From assembly GCA_947095585.1 (NCBI GenBank), contig OX352765.1, forward strand, positions 56,818,920 through 56,882,919: 64,000 bases of DNA, in the 5' to 3' direction. The notes beneath the pieces are model-generated. The model ran no database searches, had not been told where the DNA came from, and saw nothing but the letters and a program-made list of their open reading frames with translations. The position numbers and the translations under genes were made by a program. Origin of the DNA: Nephrocerus scutellatus (lineage: Eukaryota; Arthropoda; Insecta; Diptera; Pipunculidae). Positions 34,729-46,777 of this stretch are shown in pieces (position 1 is the stretch's first letter; every line of letters begins with the position of its first letter).

Positions 34729-35419
34729 TGTAATAAAGTTCGCCTAACTGGTGTGTAATATGCAGGGTATAACTTTTACTGCTATATATATATATGTATA
34801 AGCTTTATGCTTTCAAAAATTAAAAAGGATAACAAGAGATCCTGGCAAGCAGCGAAGATTATTTGAGCAGAGTTTAGGACTCGCATTAGTTGCGCCTAGT
34901 CCTATCTTCTATTGCTTTATTTGCAAGAAGCAAAAGCAGAAGATCGCAGAGAATTAAAAATGCCGATGAGTTTGATTGATAAATTAATTCTGTATCTTTT
35001 ATTCAAATAGCTGGCCCTTTTATACTTAAATTCTAACATAGATTCTTATGGTCAAGATAGGAAGTAACAAAGAGTTTGTATTAAAACAAAGTAACACTAT
35101 TGCTCTACATTTGATTTCGGTGCGCTTGGCCTACTTTGTAGAGGTAGCGCACAGAGTCATAAACTATTGATTATAATTGCCTAGGTGACATTTATTAGTG
35201 AGTCACCCTAATGGTGAACTCTCTGTTCATATAATGCTTGTGCGAGCTGTGTAGTGATATTTGTATTGTACAATGCAACAATTTTATTGTTTAATACTTT
35301 GTATCTTACGACTATTCTTAGACTATGTAGTGATGACTGTATGGTATTGGCATTGAAATGTTTTATTGTTAATTGGTAGGGTGCATGTATCGATGTGACG
35401 CATGCGTTGGTACACTACA
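34729..35419 (-). repeat. Element B 5' LTR, right copy
   Basis: 691 bp, from TGTAGTGTACC at 35419 to TTATTACA at 34729. Preceded by CTAC at 35420-35423, part of the C coding sequence. It contains the same TATAAAAGG and AATAAA elements as the other LTR copies. Confidence 0.88.
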
Positions 35420-35432
35420 GTAGTCGTAAATG

Positions 35433-35921
35433 TCAGTCAGTCTCGTCTGGTTCTGTAAATAAGTTCGGGTATTTTGAAATTGTTTTTAAAAGTTTACTCG
35501 TTTGTTCTTGGTTTAAGTGGGAAGTCCTTATATCTATTTTGTTAACAGATTGCGAAATATGTGGTTTTATGGGGATTTTAATTTTATTGTGTAATATAAT
35601 GTAGTTTTCTGCAGTATATATTACTGCATTGAGTTCTGTGAGACTGTCGTTACCAATAATACCGTGGAATGATTTAAGGGTTGGAAGAATAAAAAATTTG
35701 ACACATATATCGTTAAGGTAAAAGAGGTGCAACATGGCATGATGTGTTATTTTCACATCGCCACCTATAGAGTTAGCAAAAAATGGATTTTTATTACAAA
35801 TAGTTTTATTTACACAGTTCGGGTGAATATAGTTCTTATTAGAACCTGCATCGATTAAAACTTTTAGTGTGTTTCCGCTCTTCGTTCGGTGTTCAAAATA
35901 TGGAAGCGAAGAGCTGTTCAA
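35433..35921 (-). pseudogene. Element C protease and linker, right copy
   Basis: Frame of 162 residues beginning NSSSLPYFEHRTKSG. The active-site block is VLIDAGSNKNYI, a DAGS variant of the aspartic protease motif, followed by FHGIIGNDSLTEL and a linker ending EPDETD and a stop. The B element starts 14 bp further on at 35419. The equivalent uninterrupted region is 44099-44587 in C2. Confidence 0.8.
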
Positions 35922-35924
35922 TCT

Positions 35925-37335
35925 AAAAAATGAATGTCTTGAGCTTCGAGGAAGTTTTCGGTGTTATTGGGATTTATAATATTGGGTTCTTGATATTCAT
36001 ATTCCTGTAAGTCACCTATTGTTCCCAAGTATTCAGCAAGAGTTTGGTCGGAGTTTCCGTCTCCTAATGCGCTACTTGGGTTGTCGTGTGGAAAGTTCTT
36101 TGCATTTTATTTGGTGTAGGTCGTTGGGTTGTCCAGTTGGGTCTCTCGGTTGCAGGTTGCCAATTTCCTTGGGGTCGATTAGTATAATTAACTGCGCGCG
36201 ACTGAATGGTGCCTGTGTCCATCGGTTCTGGTCGAGGATGTGGTCTAGGCGGTGGTCGCATAAAGTTTCCTTGATTTTGGTTGGGTTGGTAATTGCGATT
36301 TGAATATTGGGTTTGGAATGGGGTGTTGTTATATTGAGTGGGTCTGTTATTAAAATTATTAGTTGGTTGTGGAATATATGCAAGTTGTGGGAAATAAAGG
36401 GATGTTATTTCTTCGAAGATTTAAATTGTTATTAGATCTTCGCGGAGGAAGTGTTGGAGGATTTGGGTGATGGTATTGTGGTTTTCTCGATATTCCCTGG
36501 TGGTTTATGGCATAGTTGGACTTATAATTCTGGTTCTCTAATTTTAGACATAGGTAGAGGGCTTGTGAAAGGTCAACAGGTTCACGAATTCCGAGGAGCC
36601 TAGGCAAGTCTCCTTTTAGACCACGTACGAAGGTGTCCAAAGCTTTGTCTCTATAATTTTTTGTAAGTAGATTGCTTCTTGGCCAACTTCCATGCAACTG
36701 ATTTTATTTAGAATCAAAGACAAGTGTGAATACACTGCTTGATAAAAGCCTTGTACAGAATTGCACTAAGGATATCATCTGGTATTCCAGTGTTCCCAAA
36801 TCACGCTTGTCTGCGTAATGCAATGTAAGGCAACGCGATATACACTCCCAATTAAGGGGTGTATTGTAGGATTCTAAGGCGATATCCGCATTTCCTACAA
36901 TTTTTTTTTTAGACGTTTAAAACGCCGAAGTATTTTGGTGTACCTTTAATTGACTCGTAAAGTCGAATAGTACGATCCACGCTCTTTTTCCATGAGCTGA
37001 ACTCGCCTGGCTGACCAGAGAACTCTCTGAGACAGCGAACAACGTCCGAGATCTTATCAAGTTCCGATAAATTGGCCTGATGTTCAGGGTTTATCGTTTG
37101 GTCGATTCCTCTGGAAAGATTCGTATTCGGATTTAGCATGTTTTGGATCATGCTTCGTCCTTCCGAATTAATGACTTGGCTAACAATTGAAGTTATAATT
37201 GTTTGAAGTTCCGGTGTTAAACGCATTGGATGGTTAATGTTAGGGGAATTTGGATGTGTCTGGTGCATTAAGCACCGGAGGTCTAAGTATATTTTCATTT
37301 GCCATTGTTAATGTTTTATATTGACACACGAAGAA
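35925..37335 (-). pseudogene. Element C gag, right copy
   Basis: Mirror image of the left-arm gag with the same extra A near the start, the same poly-A lesion (about 36899-36908) and the same frame breaks. Readable blocks are [39 protein letters not shown] and the Pro/Asn-rich tail. A few private differences exist. Joined at 37335 to A RNase H with the same breakpoint as in the left arm. Confidence 0.82.
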
Positions 37336-37700
37336 CGAAATCTGAATGTTTTTAAAACGCTTTGAAGGGTGCTGTCCTGGGCAGAGGCTTCAGCTACAGT
37401 ATTGCTTGTGATCGGGAAGTTTTCCAATACCGCATTGTATACCGTGTCAACACCTACCCCGTCTTGTTCTTCTTCGTCAAATTTCGTGTCAGGCCCAACC
37501 GGCAATCTAGATAAGCAGTCAGCGTTGCAGTGCTGTTTTGTAGACCGGTATCGTATTTTGTAGTTGTAGGTCATAAGAATTATAGCATACCTTTGCAATC
37601 TGTGGATAGTCATTTCAGGCAGTTTTTTATTTGGATGAAAAATTGTGATTAGGGGCTTGTGGTCCGTGATGAGTTCAAATTCACGACCGTACAGATATTG
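37336..37700 (-). pseudogene. Element A RNase H fragment, right copy
   Basis: Same content as 9690-10055 in inverted orientation: LYGREFELITDHKPL and NADCLSRLPVG. The out-of-frame join to the upstream RT fingers is identical to the left arm. Confidence 0.8.
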
Positions 37701-38619
37701 GTTCAAGATCAATCTTCGTGAAAAATTGACAACCATGCAGCTGATGACACAACTCTTCAAACCTTGGAAAGGGATACCCGTGTACTTCCAGTTGTGGATT
37801 TAAAGAAGCTTTAAAATCGGCACATATGCGAACTGATCCGTTAGGCTTGGGAACCACAACAATGGGAGCAGCCCATTGACACGTCTGAATTGGCTTCAAT
37901 ATATTTAATTCTTCCAATCGGTTAAGTTCAGCTTTGACAGCGGCCTTTTGTGAAAACGGCAGTGGGCGATATTTAAAATATTTTGGTTGAGCACTTTCTT
38001 TCAAACTTACGCGAGCTTTAAATAATTTACTGCAGCCTAAAGTATTATTCAACACCTTATGATGCCTATCACAAAGCAGCTTTGCATCAGCTTGCAATTT
38101 GTCTACCGAATCTGACGTTGATGGCAAAAAGTTAACTTCATTGTCAGCTGAGCCTACGCAAAACTTGAGCGCAGCAAACCAATCGAGCCCTAAAATATTA
38201 CTACCTTTGGAGCTGTCAGCGACTAAAAGTGGTAATTCTGTCACTTTACCTTTCATCATCACCTTCACCTGAATTACACCACGAATTGGAATATTCTCAC
38301 CACCATACGATTTGAGAACCTTTGTCGTTTTCCTACAAGTTGGCCTTCCTAATTTCTCGTATCCGTCATCACCAACAATGGAGTAGGTTGCTCCAGTATC
38401 AGCTTGGAATTGCATGTGTCTGTCATTAACTGTGAGAGATATAAACATCTTATTTCCCCTTCTATCGGTCTCGGTTTGCTTATTTCCACTAAACCAAGAT
38501 TCTACTGCATGTACTGTCGAAACATCTTTCTTTGTCTGACTTACATGCTCGTTGACTGCTGTACTGTACACTGAATGCACACTCTGTTGTCTGTTATTGT
38601 AAAAATTGCCCTGATGCTT
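37681..38619 (-). pseudogene. Element A protease and N-terminal RT, right copy
   Basis: Protease QADTGATYSIVG and RT fingers VVVPKPNGSVRICADFK to FFTKIDL, then the same deletion that removes the RT palm. It differs from the left copy in a few residues (for example WAAPIVVV here against WAATIVVV there, where Pro is the usual residue). Confidence 0.85.
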
Positions 38620-39595
38620 TTAACTTGAACGACCACGGTTCATGGCGCGATGACGAGACTCTTCTCTATACCACCTTGCCGGTCTAATTCTTTGACTACC
38701 ACTTAAGCACAAATTGCTTATATGACCTTTACGATAGCATAGATCACAAACCGAATCTAAATGCCTGCACTGACTACGATCATGATTGACTCCACAGTTA
38801 ATACATGATTTGCGATCTGAATAATTTTCTGTATTTGACTTACTTTGGTTGCCGAAACGTGATTCCTTCATTGTCACCTGATTTACTTCATGTGTTGTTG
38901 TCGCTATAGCTTCTTTACTAGTATTCTTCATTATGTTTGATGCTATTTGTGTTTACTCGAAGGCAGCTGCTATAGCCTCCACTTCTTTCAACGTAGGGTT
39001 TTTCTTCTGCGTCGCTGCTGATCTGACATGATCATGGGGGGTGTAGAATGTGATCATATCTCTTATCACGAACTCCGCATATGATTTTTTTGCAGCTCTC
39101 ATTTGTGCAAACAAAACTGCACTGCCTTGCTAGCCCTCTAAGATCAGCTATCCAGACTCCGTATGACTGGCCCGACGTCCTTTTGTGCCGTAAGAAATTA
39201 CAGCGAGATGCCAGCACGTGTAATTTTTGTTCAAAGTGTTTTGTTAGTTTACCAATTATGTCTTTAAATGAATGTGTACTTACGCTATCTGTTTCTATTA
39301 ATTTATTGAGCAACTCATTGATAAAAGTACCACATGAGGAAAGAAAATATGCTTTCTTTAAATTATCGTGTTCGATACCGTGAGCAGAAAAGTGCTGTTG
39401 GAGCTGAAAGATGTAGGTTTCCAACTTATCTTTCTGTCCATCAAAAGCTCGAAATTGTGGAATTGCGTTGGATGACACTTGATTAGAACTTGCCGCTTTG
39501 ATAACCTCTTCCATCGTCTTCTTGTTATTCTCCATCAGCTTTTCCATCCATTCTTGCTGTTGCTTAAGGACTCTTTTAAGCGCGTTTTCGTCCAT
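38620..39595 (-). pseudogene. Element A gag, right copy
   Basis: ATG at 39595. Codon 13 is intact here (Gln), so the capsid frame runs about 187 codons. One extra A in the run near 39090 then shifts the frame after NESCKK. The zinc-knuckle part (38931-38620) is readable. Shared stops with the left arm lie at the gag end (about 38957) and at about 38622. The two arms therefore carry both common and private lesions. Confidence 0.85.
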
Positions 39596-39725
39596 AATCC
39601 TCGTCGCCAAATGTTATGATTTCAATTTTATTTATATATTAGATTGTAAGACTTAAAACAGATTTAATGAAACAAGAACAAAAGGTTGAGTTTAATAATA
39701 CAATGATGAATTCAGACTAGATGAA
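39596..39725 (-). repeat. Element A 5' LTR end and primer-binding site, right copy
   Basis: TGGCGACGAGG on the minus strand at about 39599-39609, preceded by the truncated LTR end that joins the LINE at 39725-39726. It mirrors 7671-7800 with the same breakpoint. Confidence 0.65.
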
Positions 39726-42300
39726 TTCGGACTAGAGTACGGCGCGTCACGATCATACAGTGCTACGCCCCAACGAATCCCTCGACTGAGTATGAAAAGG
39801 ACAACTTCTACAATCAACTAAACGCTGTATTCAACGCAACGCCGAACGGAGATATCGTCATCGTGATGGGGGATTTGAATGCCAAGGTTGGCAACGACAA
39901 TGAAGGACTCAAGCATGTGATTGGGAAGCACGGCCTCGGCGAACGAAATGACAATGGTGAAAGATTTGTTGATTTCTGCAACACCAACAACCTTGTTATA
40001 GGAGGCACCATGTTTGAGCATAAGACTTGCCACAAGGTCAGCTGGGTGTCAACTGACAGGCAATCATCATCCAACCAAATCGACCATGTGGCGATCAGCA
40101 GACGTTTTAGGAGCTGTCTGTCAGACGTCCGAAACAGACGAGGAGCCGACATGGGTATGGTACGTGATCATCACCTTATGGTAGCTACTGTCCAGTTACG
40201 TACTGCATCAGTTCATAGAATCCGCAATATCATCCGAATGCCTAGGTATAACATCGACCGGCTAAAGATCCCATCAGTACGCCAACAATGAAGGGATCAT
40301 TTATCGCAAGGAGTGGAAGCAATCAGCAGCTCACTGCCGACAACCATCCAGGAACATTGGAAGGCTGTGAAAAATGTTTTCACATCTGGAGCGGAAAGTA
40401 TTGTTGGTAGAAGCCAGGCAAGGCACAGCACGTGGCTTACCGAAGATACCTGGAGGCGGATTGAAGAACGTAAACTACTTAAAGCTCGTATTGTAGATAT
40501 CCCAGCAGCAGCGAGGAGCGAGCTAGAAGCAGAATAAGCAGCGAGCCGGTGCGATAGCAGAACCATTTACAGAATCACCAAAGAGCTGACAGGTGGTCAC
40601 CGCTCTAGCCAACATCCGGTGAAAGGCCTAGATGGTACCGTACTCGTTTCAGATGAGGATCAGCTCAAGCGATGGAAGGAGCATTTCTCTACGGTCCTTA
40701 ACCGTGTATTTGCTAACGATATGCACCTAAATCAAACGGAAATGCCGGAAGTAACAATTTCCCGAATTCGCACCTCAACTCCCAGTAAAGACGAGATCGC
40801 TACCGCGATTAACGCACTAAAGAACAACAAGTCGGTAGGACTAGATGGTATACCCACAGAGCTTCTGCGTGCAGCTCCAACGACATCAGCGGAGCTTTTA
40901 TATCCTCTTGTAGAGAGAGCTTGGGAGGTAGAAAGTTTCCCCGAAGAGTGGAAGAAGGGAATGATTGTCAAGCTCCCTAAAAAAGGTAGTCTTATGGAGT
41001 GCAAAAACTGGAGAGGCATTTGCGTTCTCCCTGCAGTTGCAAAAGTAATAGCCAAAGTAGTACTTGAACGTATTAAGGAACATCTGGAAGATACACTCCA
41101 TGCCGAACAAGCAGGTTTCCGCACTGGATCCTCCTGTGTAGACCACATAAACAGGTAATTATTGAACAGTGCGTTGAATTCCGGTCACCACTGCACCTGC
41201 TGTTCATCGATTTTGAGAAGGCGTTTGACAGTGTCAACAGACAGTTTATCTGGCTCGCCTTGCGCAGGAGAGGTATACCCGATAATCTAATAGCTATTAT
41301 TAATGCAACCTATGATGGCTCTAAATGTCATGTGCTGCATAGAGAAAAGCTGTCAGAGGAATTCGAGATCCTAAGTGGGGTACGACAAGGTTGCATTCTA
41401 TCGCCGATACTTTTTTTGTTGGTGATTAGCGATGTACTTCGCGCAGCTTTATCTACTGGAAACGGAGGAATTCGTTGGACTCTTACATCTCAACTCAAAC
41501 ATCTGGATTACGCTGACGACGTTTGTTTACTCTCACATAGAATTATGGAGCTGCACCAAATGACAACAAATGTGGAGAGGGAGGCAAATGTTGCGGGTTT
41601 GAAGATTAATACTGCCAAAACCAAAATCATCAACCTCGGCACTAACTCAGTTACTCATGTTAACATTGCTGGACAGCCGGTAGAGAGAGTAGAGAGTTTC
41701 CAATATCTTGGGAGTATTGTCTCGACCGAAGGTGGAACCAAACAGGACATTGCCAACCGAATCGGCAAAGCAAAATCGGTGTTTGGAATGATGTCCATGA
41801 TATGTCGAAGCAATGCGATCAGCTTAAACACCAAGCTGCGACTGTTCCGCTCAAATGTTGAATCTGTGCTGTTGTATGGGTGCAGCACTTGGAAGGTGAC
41901 CGCTACTATCACAAAAAGATTACAAACATTTGTAAATAGGTGCCTACGGGACATCTTAAGGGTTTTCTGGCCTAACCGTATCTCTAACGAACATCTTTAC
42001 CAGAGAACGGGTCAGGAACCAATAGGCACAACCATCCAACGACGGAAGTGGCAGTGGATTGGTCATACACTCCGAAAAGGCGACAGTTCCATAGCAAACT
42101 ACGCAATGCAATGGAACCCGTTATCTCAGGATGGTAGAAGAACGAGTCGTCCGAGAAATACATGGCGCAGAACAGTTGAGGAGGAGGCACGGCAATTGGG
42201 GAAGAGTTGGAGAGAGCTGAAGCTCATTGCCAGGAACCGCACGCGATGGCGCGTAGGCGTAGTAGAGGCCCTAGGACCCATACGGGGATACAGGACATAA
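39726..42300 (+). pseudogene. RTE-like LINE, right-arm copy
   Basis: Starts in mid-endonuclease at the A join. Endonuclease part GDLNAKVGNDNEG to SNQIDHVAISRR; TGA near 40288; linker in single copy; TAA near 40536 as in the best copy. RT from about 40619: KNNKSVGLDGIPTELL, KNWRGICVLPAVAKVIAKV; a small deletion near 41155 shifts the frame; then GVRQGCILSP and LDYADDVCLLSH (active site intact, about 41507-41540) to the normal end GPIRGYRT at 42300. The first 0.25 kb matches the left-arm LINE, the rest matches the best copy at 20449-23742. Confidence 0.87.
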
Positions 42301-42377
42301 AGAATGATGAATTCAGAAGTGTTTCTGTAAGCAGCCAAAGTAGAAATGACCGCTCGCATGATGATGATGCCGTCGTG

Positions 42378-44095
42378 CTACCATAGCCAGCTTAATTTTG
42401 TTTTAACATCGCATAGTTGGTAGCATTGTACTTTATAGGGTGCATCAGTTACCATCTTCCGAGCAAATCGTATTCGGTATTGACTAAAATGTTTAGTGTA
42501 AATTTCTTGTATAAGGCCTAAAGTTCTTTCGTCTGTTTTTAATCCGTTGATAACTGATGGGTTTAAATAACGTTTAAAAATATTTATTAACTTTTCTTCT
42601 GAGTATTCAGGTTCAGTTATGATATGGCGGTGATAGGTAGGGAAGATAATTTTGAATTGGTAAGTGGAAGGATTATCTAGATCTAGGAAAAGCTGATTCA
42701 TAAATACGTTAATTGGTTCTTTAGCTATTTGTATTAAATTTTGACCTGAGCTTTCGTCACTATGTTGTGTCATTGAGTTAATTTGGGATTGGCGAGGAGG
42801 TCTCGACAATGCATCAGCTACGACGTTCATTTTACCTGGCTTATACTTCAGTGTATAATTATATTCTTCAAGAAGTATTGCCTTCCATCGTTATATTTTA
42901 TTATTAGTGCTTTTGTTACTGCATATGTCAAGGGTTGATGGTCTGTAAGGATTTGAATTTTTGCGGAGCCATACAGGTAATTTCTCAGAGTTTTAAGGGC
43001 CCAGATAATAGCAAGCATTTCTTTTTCGTTTGTAGCGCAGTGTTCTTCTGCATTGCTTAGTGTTCTTGATATGAACATTATCGGTTTGTTGTCCTGTGCT
43101 AACACGGCACCGATTGCATAGTCTGAAGCATCGGTGGTGCGATGGAATTCTTTATTCTAGTCGGGGTAAGTGAGCATTACATCTTCTGTTGTAACTGAAT
43201 TTTTTATTTTATTGAATGCATTAATGGCTCCTTCGTTGAGGTGAATACGCTTTTTGCTTGAATTGTGTTTGGACGAACGTCCGTCTTCCCCCTTAAGAGG
43301 GATGTGAGGGGTTTTGCCAATTTGGCGTAGTCTTTAATAAATCGCCGGTAAAACTCTTGTTCTTGGACAGGGAAATTTCATTATTGCTGCTACCTTCGCA
43401 GGATTTGTTTTAATTCCGTCAGGTGATACAATAAAACCCAGGAATTCAACTTCCGTTTTTAAAAACTCACATTGTCAAGTTGTACTTTCATATTTGCTTT
43501 TTGCAATGTACAGAAAATTGTTTCTAGGTTTTCGAGATGGGTTTGAACATCCTTGCTGAAGATGACTATATCATCAATGTAGACATAGCAAATTTTTCCT
43601 ATGTAGTCGCGCAATATATCGTCGAGTGCTCTTTTGAATATTGACGGAGAATTCTTGAGACCAAATGGAAGTCTTACGAATTCGTATTTGCCATTGTTTA
43701 CCGAGAAAGCGGTTTTTTCAATATCGCTTTCTTTTAACGGAATTTGATGGAATCCGCTTTTAAGGTCAATAACAGAAAACAATTTATTCTTTCCCAATTG
43801 GGCAAGTACTTCATGTGTCTCCGGAATTGGGTAACGGTCAGGAATTGTAACTGCATTCAATTTCCTAAAGTCTATTACCATTCTGTACTTTTTTTCACGG
43901 GAGGCGTCGAGTTTTTTTGGTACAACCCATATGGGAGCATTATAGGGTGACCGTGAAGGTCGGATTATACCATCAGTTAGGAGTTGTTAAATCTGTTTTT
44001 CTACCTCATCCTTTAATTCCATTGGGTATGGGTAGCTTTTCGAATAAATGGGTTTTCATAGTTTGTCCTTATTTCACCTTTAACAGTAGTCGTAA
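42378..44095 (-). pseudogene. Element C2 pol: RT, RNase H and linker
   Basis: RT (44000-43459) contains IDFRKLNAVTIPDRYPIPET and an intact YIDDIVIFS active-site box, unlike the other C copies. Frame is lost at the same place after NVSF, and the CPRT deletion is shared. RNase H (43195-42848) has a private TAG in the DYNKEF block (about 43157) and the shared 4-base loss at its end. The last part (42830-42378) ends at the same 75-bp strip next to the LINE as in the left arm. The protease/RT border at 44086-44089 holds a single CTAC, the empty B target. Confidence 0.85.
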
Positions 44096-44098
44096 ATG

Positions 44099-44587
44099 TC
44101 AGTCAGTCTCGTCTGGTTCTGTAAATAAGTTCGGGTATTTTGAAATTGTTTTTAAAAGTTTACTCGTTTGTTCTTGGTTTAAGTGGGAAGTCCTTATATC
44201 TATTTTGTTAACAGATTGCGAAATATGTGGTTTTATGGGGATTTTAATTTTATTGTGTAATATAATGTAGTTTTCTGCAGTATATATTACTGCATTGAGT
44301 TCTGTGAGACTGTCGTTACCAATAATGCCGTGGAATGATTTAAGGGTTGGAAGAATAAAAAATTTGACACATATATCGTTAAGGTAAAAGAGGTGCAACA
44401 TGGCATGATGTGTTATTTTCACATCGCCACCTATAGAGTTAGCAAAAAATGGATTTTTATTACAAATAGTTTTATTTACACAGTTCGGGTGAATATAGTT
44501 CTTATTAGAACCTGCATCGATTAAAACTTTTAGTGTGTTTCCGCTCTTCGTTCGGTATTCAAAATATGGAAGCGACGAGCTGTTCAA
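44099..44587 (-). pseudogene. Element C2 protease and linker
   Basis: 162-residue frame identical in layout to the right-arm copy (VLIDAGSNKNYI; FHGIIGNDSLTEL; EPDETD then stop). Here it runs on directly to the RT coding region without the B insertion, although a frame shift at the stop separates the two frames. Active-site DAGS is intact for this family variant. Confidence 0.8.
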
Positions 44588-46012
44588 TCTAAAAAATGAA
44601 TGTCTTGAGCTTCGAGGAAGATTTCGGTGTTATTGGGATTTATAATATTGGGTTCTTGATATTCATATTCCTGTAAGTCACCTATTGTTCCCAAGTATTC
44701 AGCAAGAGTTTGGTCGGAGTTCCCGTCTCCTAATCTAATGTGTTGGTCATTCTCTTGTGGTTCTGGATGCGCTACTTGGGTTGTCGTGTGGAAAGTTCTT
44801 TGCATTTTATTTGGTGTAGGTCGTTGGGTTGTCCAGTTGGGTCTCTCGGTTGCAGGTTGCCAATTTCCTTGGGGTCGATTAGTATAATTAACTGCGCGCG
44901 ACTGAATGGTGCCTGTGTCCATCGGTTCTGGTCGAGGTTGTAGTCTAGGCGGTGGTCACATAAAGTTTCCTTGATTTTGGTTGTGCTGGTAATTGCGATT
45001 TGAATATTGGGTTTGGAATGGGGTGTTGTTAAATTGAGGGGGTCTGTTATTAAAATTATTAGTTGGTTGTGGAATATATGCAAGTTGTGAGAAAAAGGGG
45101 ATGTTATTTGTTCGAAGATGTAAATTGTTATTAGGTCTTCGCGGAGGAAGTGTTGGAGGATTTGGGTGATGGTACTGTGGTTTTCTCGATATTCCCTGGT
45201 GGTTTATAGCATAGTTGGACTTATAATTCTGGTTCTCTAATTTTAGACATAGGTAGAGGGATTGTGAAAGGTCAACAGGTTCACGAATTCCGAGAAGCCT
45301 AGGCAAGTCTCCTTTTATACCACGTACGAAGGTGTCCAAAGCTTTGTCTCTATAATTTTTGGTAAGTAGAGTCATTGCTTCTTGGCCAACTTCCATGCAA
45401 CTGATTTTATTTAGAATCAAGGACAAGTGTGAATACACTGCTTGATAAAAGCCTTGTACAGAATTGCACTAAGGATATCATCTGGTATTCCAGTGTTCCC
45501 AAATCACGCTTGTCTGCGTAATGCAATGTAAGGCAACGAAATATACACTCCCAATTAAGGGGTGTATTGTAGGATTCTAAGGCGATATCCGCATTTCCTA
45601 CAATTTTGTTTCTTATGACGTTTAAAACGCCGAAGTATTTTGGTGTACCTTTAATTGACTCGTAAAGTCGAATAGTACGATTCACGCTCTTTTTCCATGA
45701 GCTGAACTCGCCTGGCTGACCAGAGAACTCTTTGAGACAGCGAACTACGTCCAAAATCTTATCGAGTTCCGATAAATTGGCCTGATGTTCAGGGTTTATC
45801 GTTTGGTCGATTCCTCTGGAAAGATCCGTATTCGGATTTAGCATGTTTTGGATCATGCTTCGTCCTTCCGAATTAATGACTTGGCTAACAATTGAAGTTA
45901 TAATTGCTTGAAGTTCCGGTGTTAAACGCATTGGATGGTTAATGTTAGGGGAATTGGATGTGTCTTGTGCATTAAGCACCGGAGGTCTAAGTATATTTTC
46001 ATTTGCCATTGT
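44588..46012 (-). pseudogene. Element C2 gag, least damaged copy
   Basis: ATG at 46012 (MANENILRPPVLNAQ). The frame stays open to about 45407, covering NSEGRSMIQNML, LKEFSGQPGEFSSWKKSV, YFGVLNVIRNKIVG and [12 protein letters not shown], regions broken in both arms. After one shift near 45450, [14 protein letters not shown] and the Asn/Gln/Pro-rich tail follow to about 44956, then another shift. Usual 17.6/297-type gag; no zinc knuckle. It probably represents the state before the arm-specific defects arose. Confidence 0.82.
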
Positions 46013-46759
46013 TAATGTTTTATATTGACACACGAAGAACGAAATGGAAAAATTTGAAAATCAATATTACTCTCTATTACTTAAGGTTTCTTTATTTTCT
46101 TAAGTATTTTCTTTAATAATTATTATTCACTACGTTTTTTCCTTAATTAAAGTTTTAAAATACCAATATATTCTTTTCTGTATGTACTTTAAAGTTATCG
46201 GATTCACTTAACTTTTAAATTGAATTAAGATTTGTTTAATTTTTGTGTAAAATTTTTTTAAGAATAATGAAAAAATGTATATATCAAAAATTTTAATAAT
46301 ATAGGAATAATAAAAAAATATAGTAATAATCTTAATTTATAAAAATCAGGAACATTGCTGGTTTTCTTACGTACGAGAATATCGTATTGTTGGATCTGGA
46401 GCGATGCGGCTAACGTTCTGCGACGTTTCCTTTTCTTCCGTTTTAACGGCTACTAAGGGGCACTTTCTTTTTTTATTTCACCACTCTCAATGATCGTTAA
46501 AAAACGCTGTTGCAAGTCCTGGGTTTCGGGACTCAGGAGGCACTGCTTTAGGGCCATTTTTTCACGCTGAATAATTTTGGGACTAAGACTTTTGAGCTAC
46601 ATGAGGTCACTTGCCTATTTTTCTTAAAAACACAGCACTACTTTAGGGTTTTCTTGTGTTGAAATAACAAAAACTTTTTGAGCTACTTGAGGTCACTACT
46701 TTTAATATAATTTCACTTAAGAACACTTTTCCTTTAAATTATTATTCGCGTACCTGAGC
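46013..46759 (-). other. Element C2 5' leader
   Basis: AT-rich untranslated stretch between primer-binding site and gag ATG. It shows several TTAAG/ACTT-type short repeats and no protein similarity. In both arms this leader is cut to about 34 bp by the A/C join. Confidence 0.55.
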
Positions 46760-46777
46760 CCCACACGTCGGGCGCCA
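46760..46777 (-). promoter_or_regulatory. Element C2 primer-binding site, Lys-type
   Basis: TGGCGCCCGACGTGTGGG on the minus strand, directly after the LTR end TTTAAT. The first eight bases, and most of the site, match primer sites that pair with tRNA-Lys in retroviruses and retrotransposons. Confidence 0.7.

Larger units (their letters stand above)
30508..35419 (-). mobile_element. Element B, most complete copy (412/mdg1-like Gypsy with two LTRs)
   Basis: Two LTRs of 689 and 691 bp in the same orientation flank an internal region with primer-binding site, leader and pol. The flanking tetramers are CTAC at the 5' side (35420-35423) and CTAA at the 3' side (30504-30507), the expected 4-bp duplication with one change. 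The element lies within element C, splitting C protease from C RT. gag and most of protease are absent, so it is non-autonomous. Confidence 0.88.
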
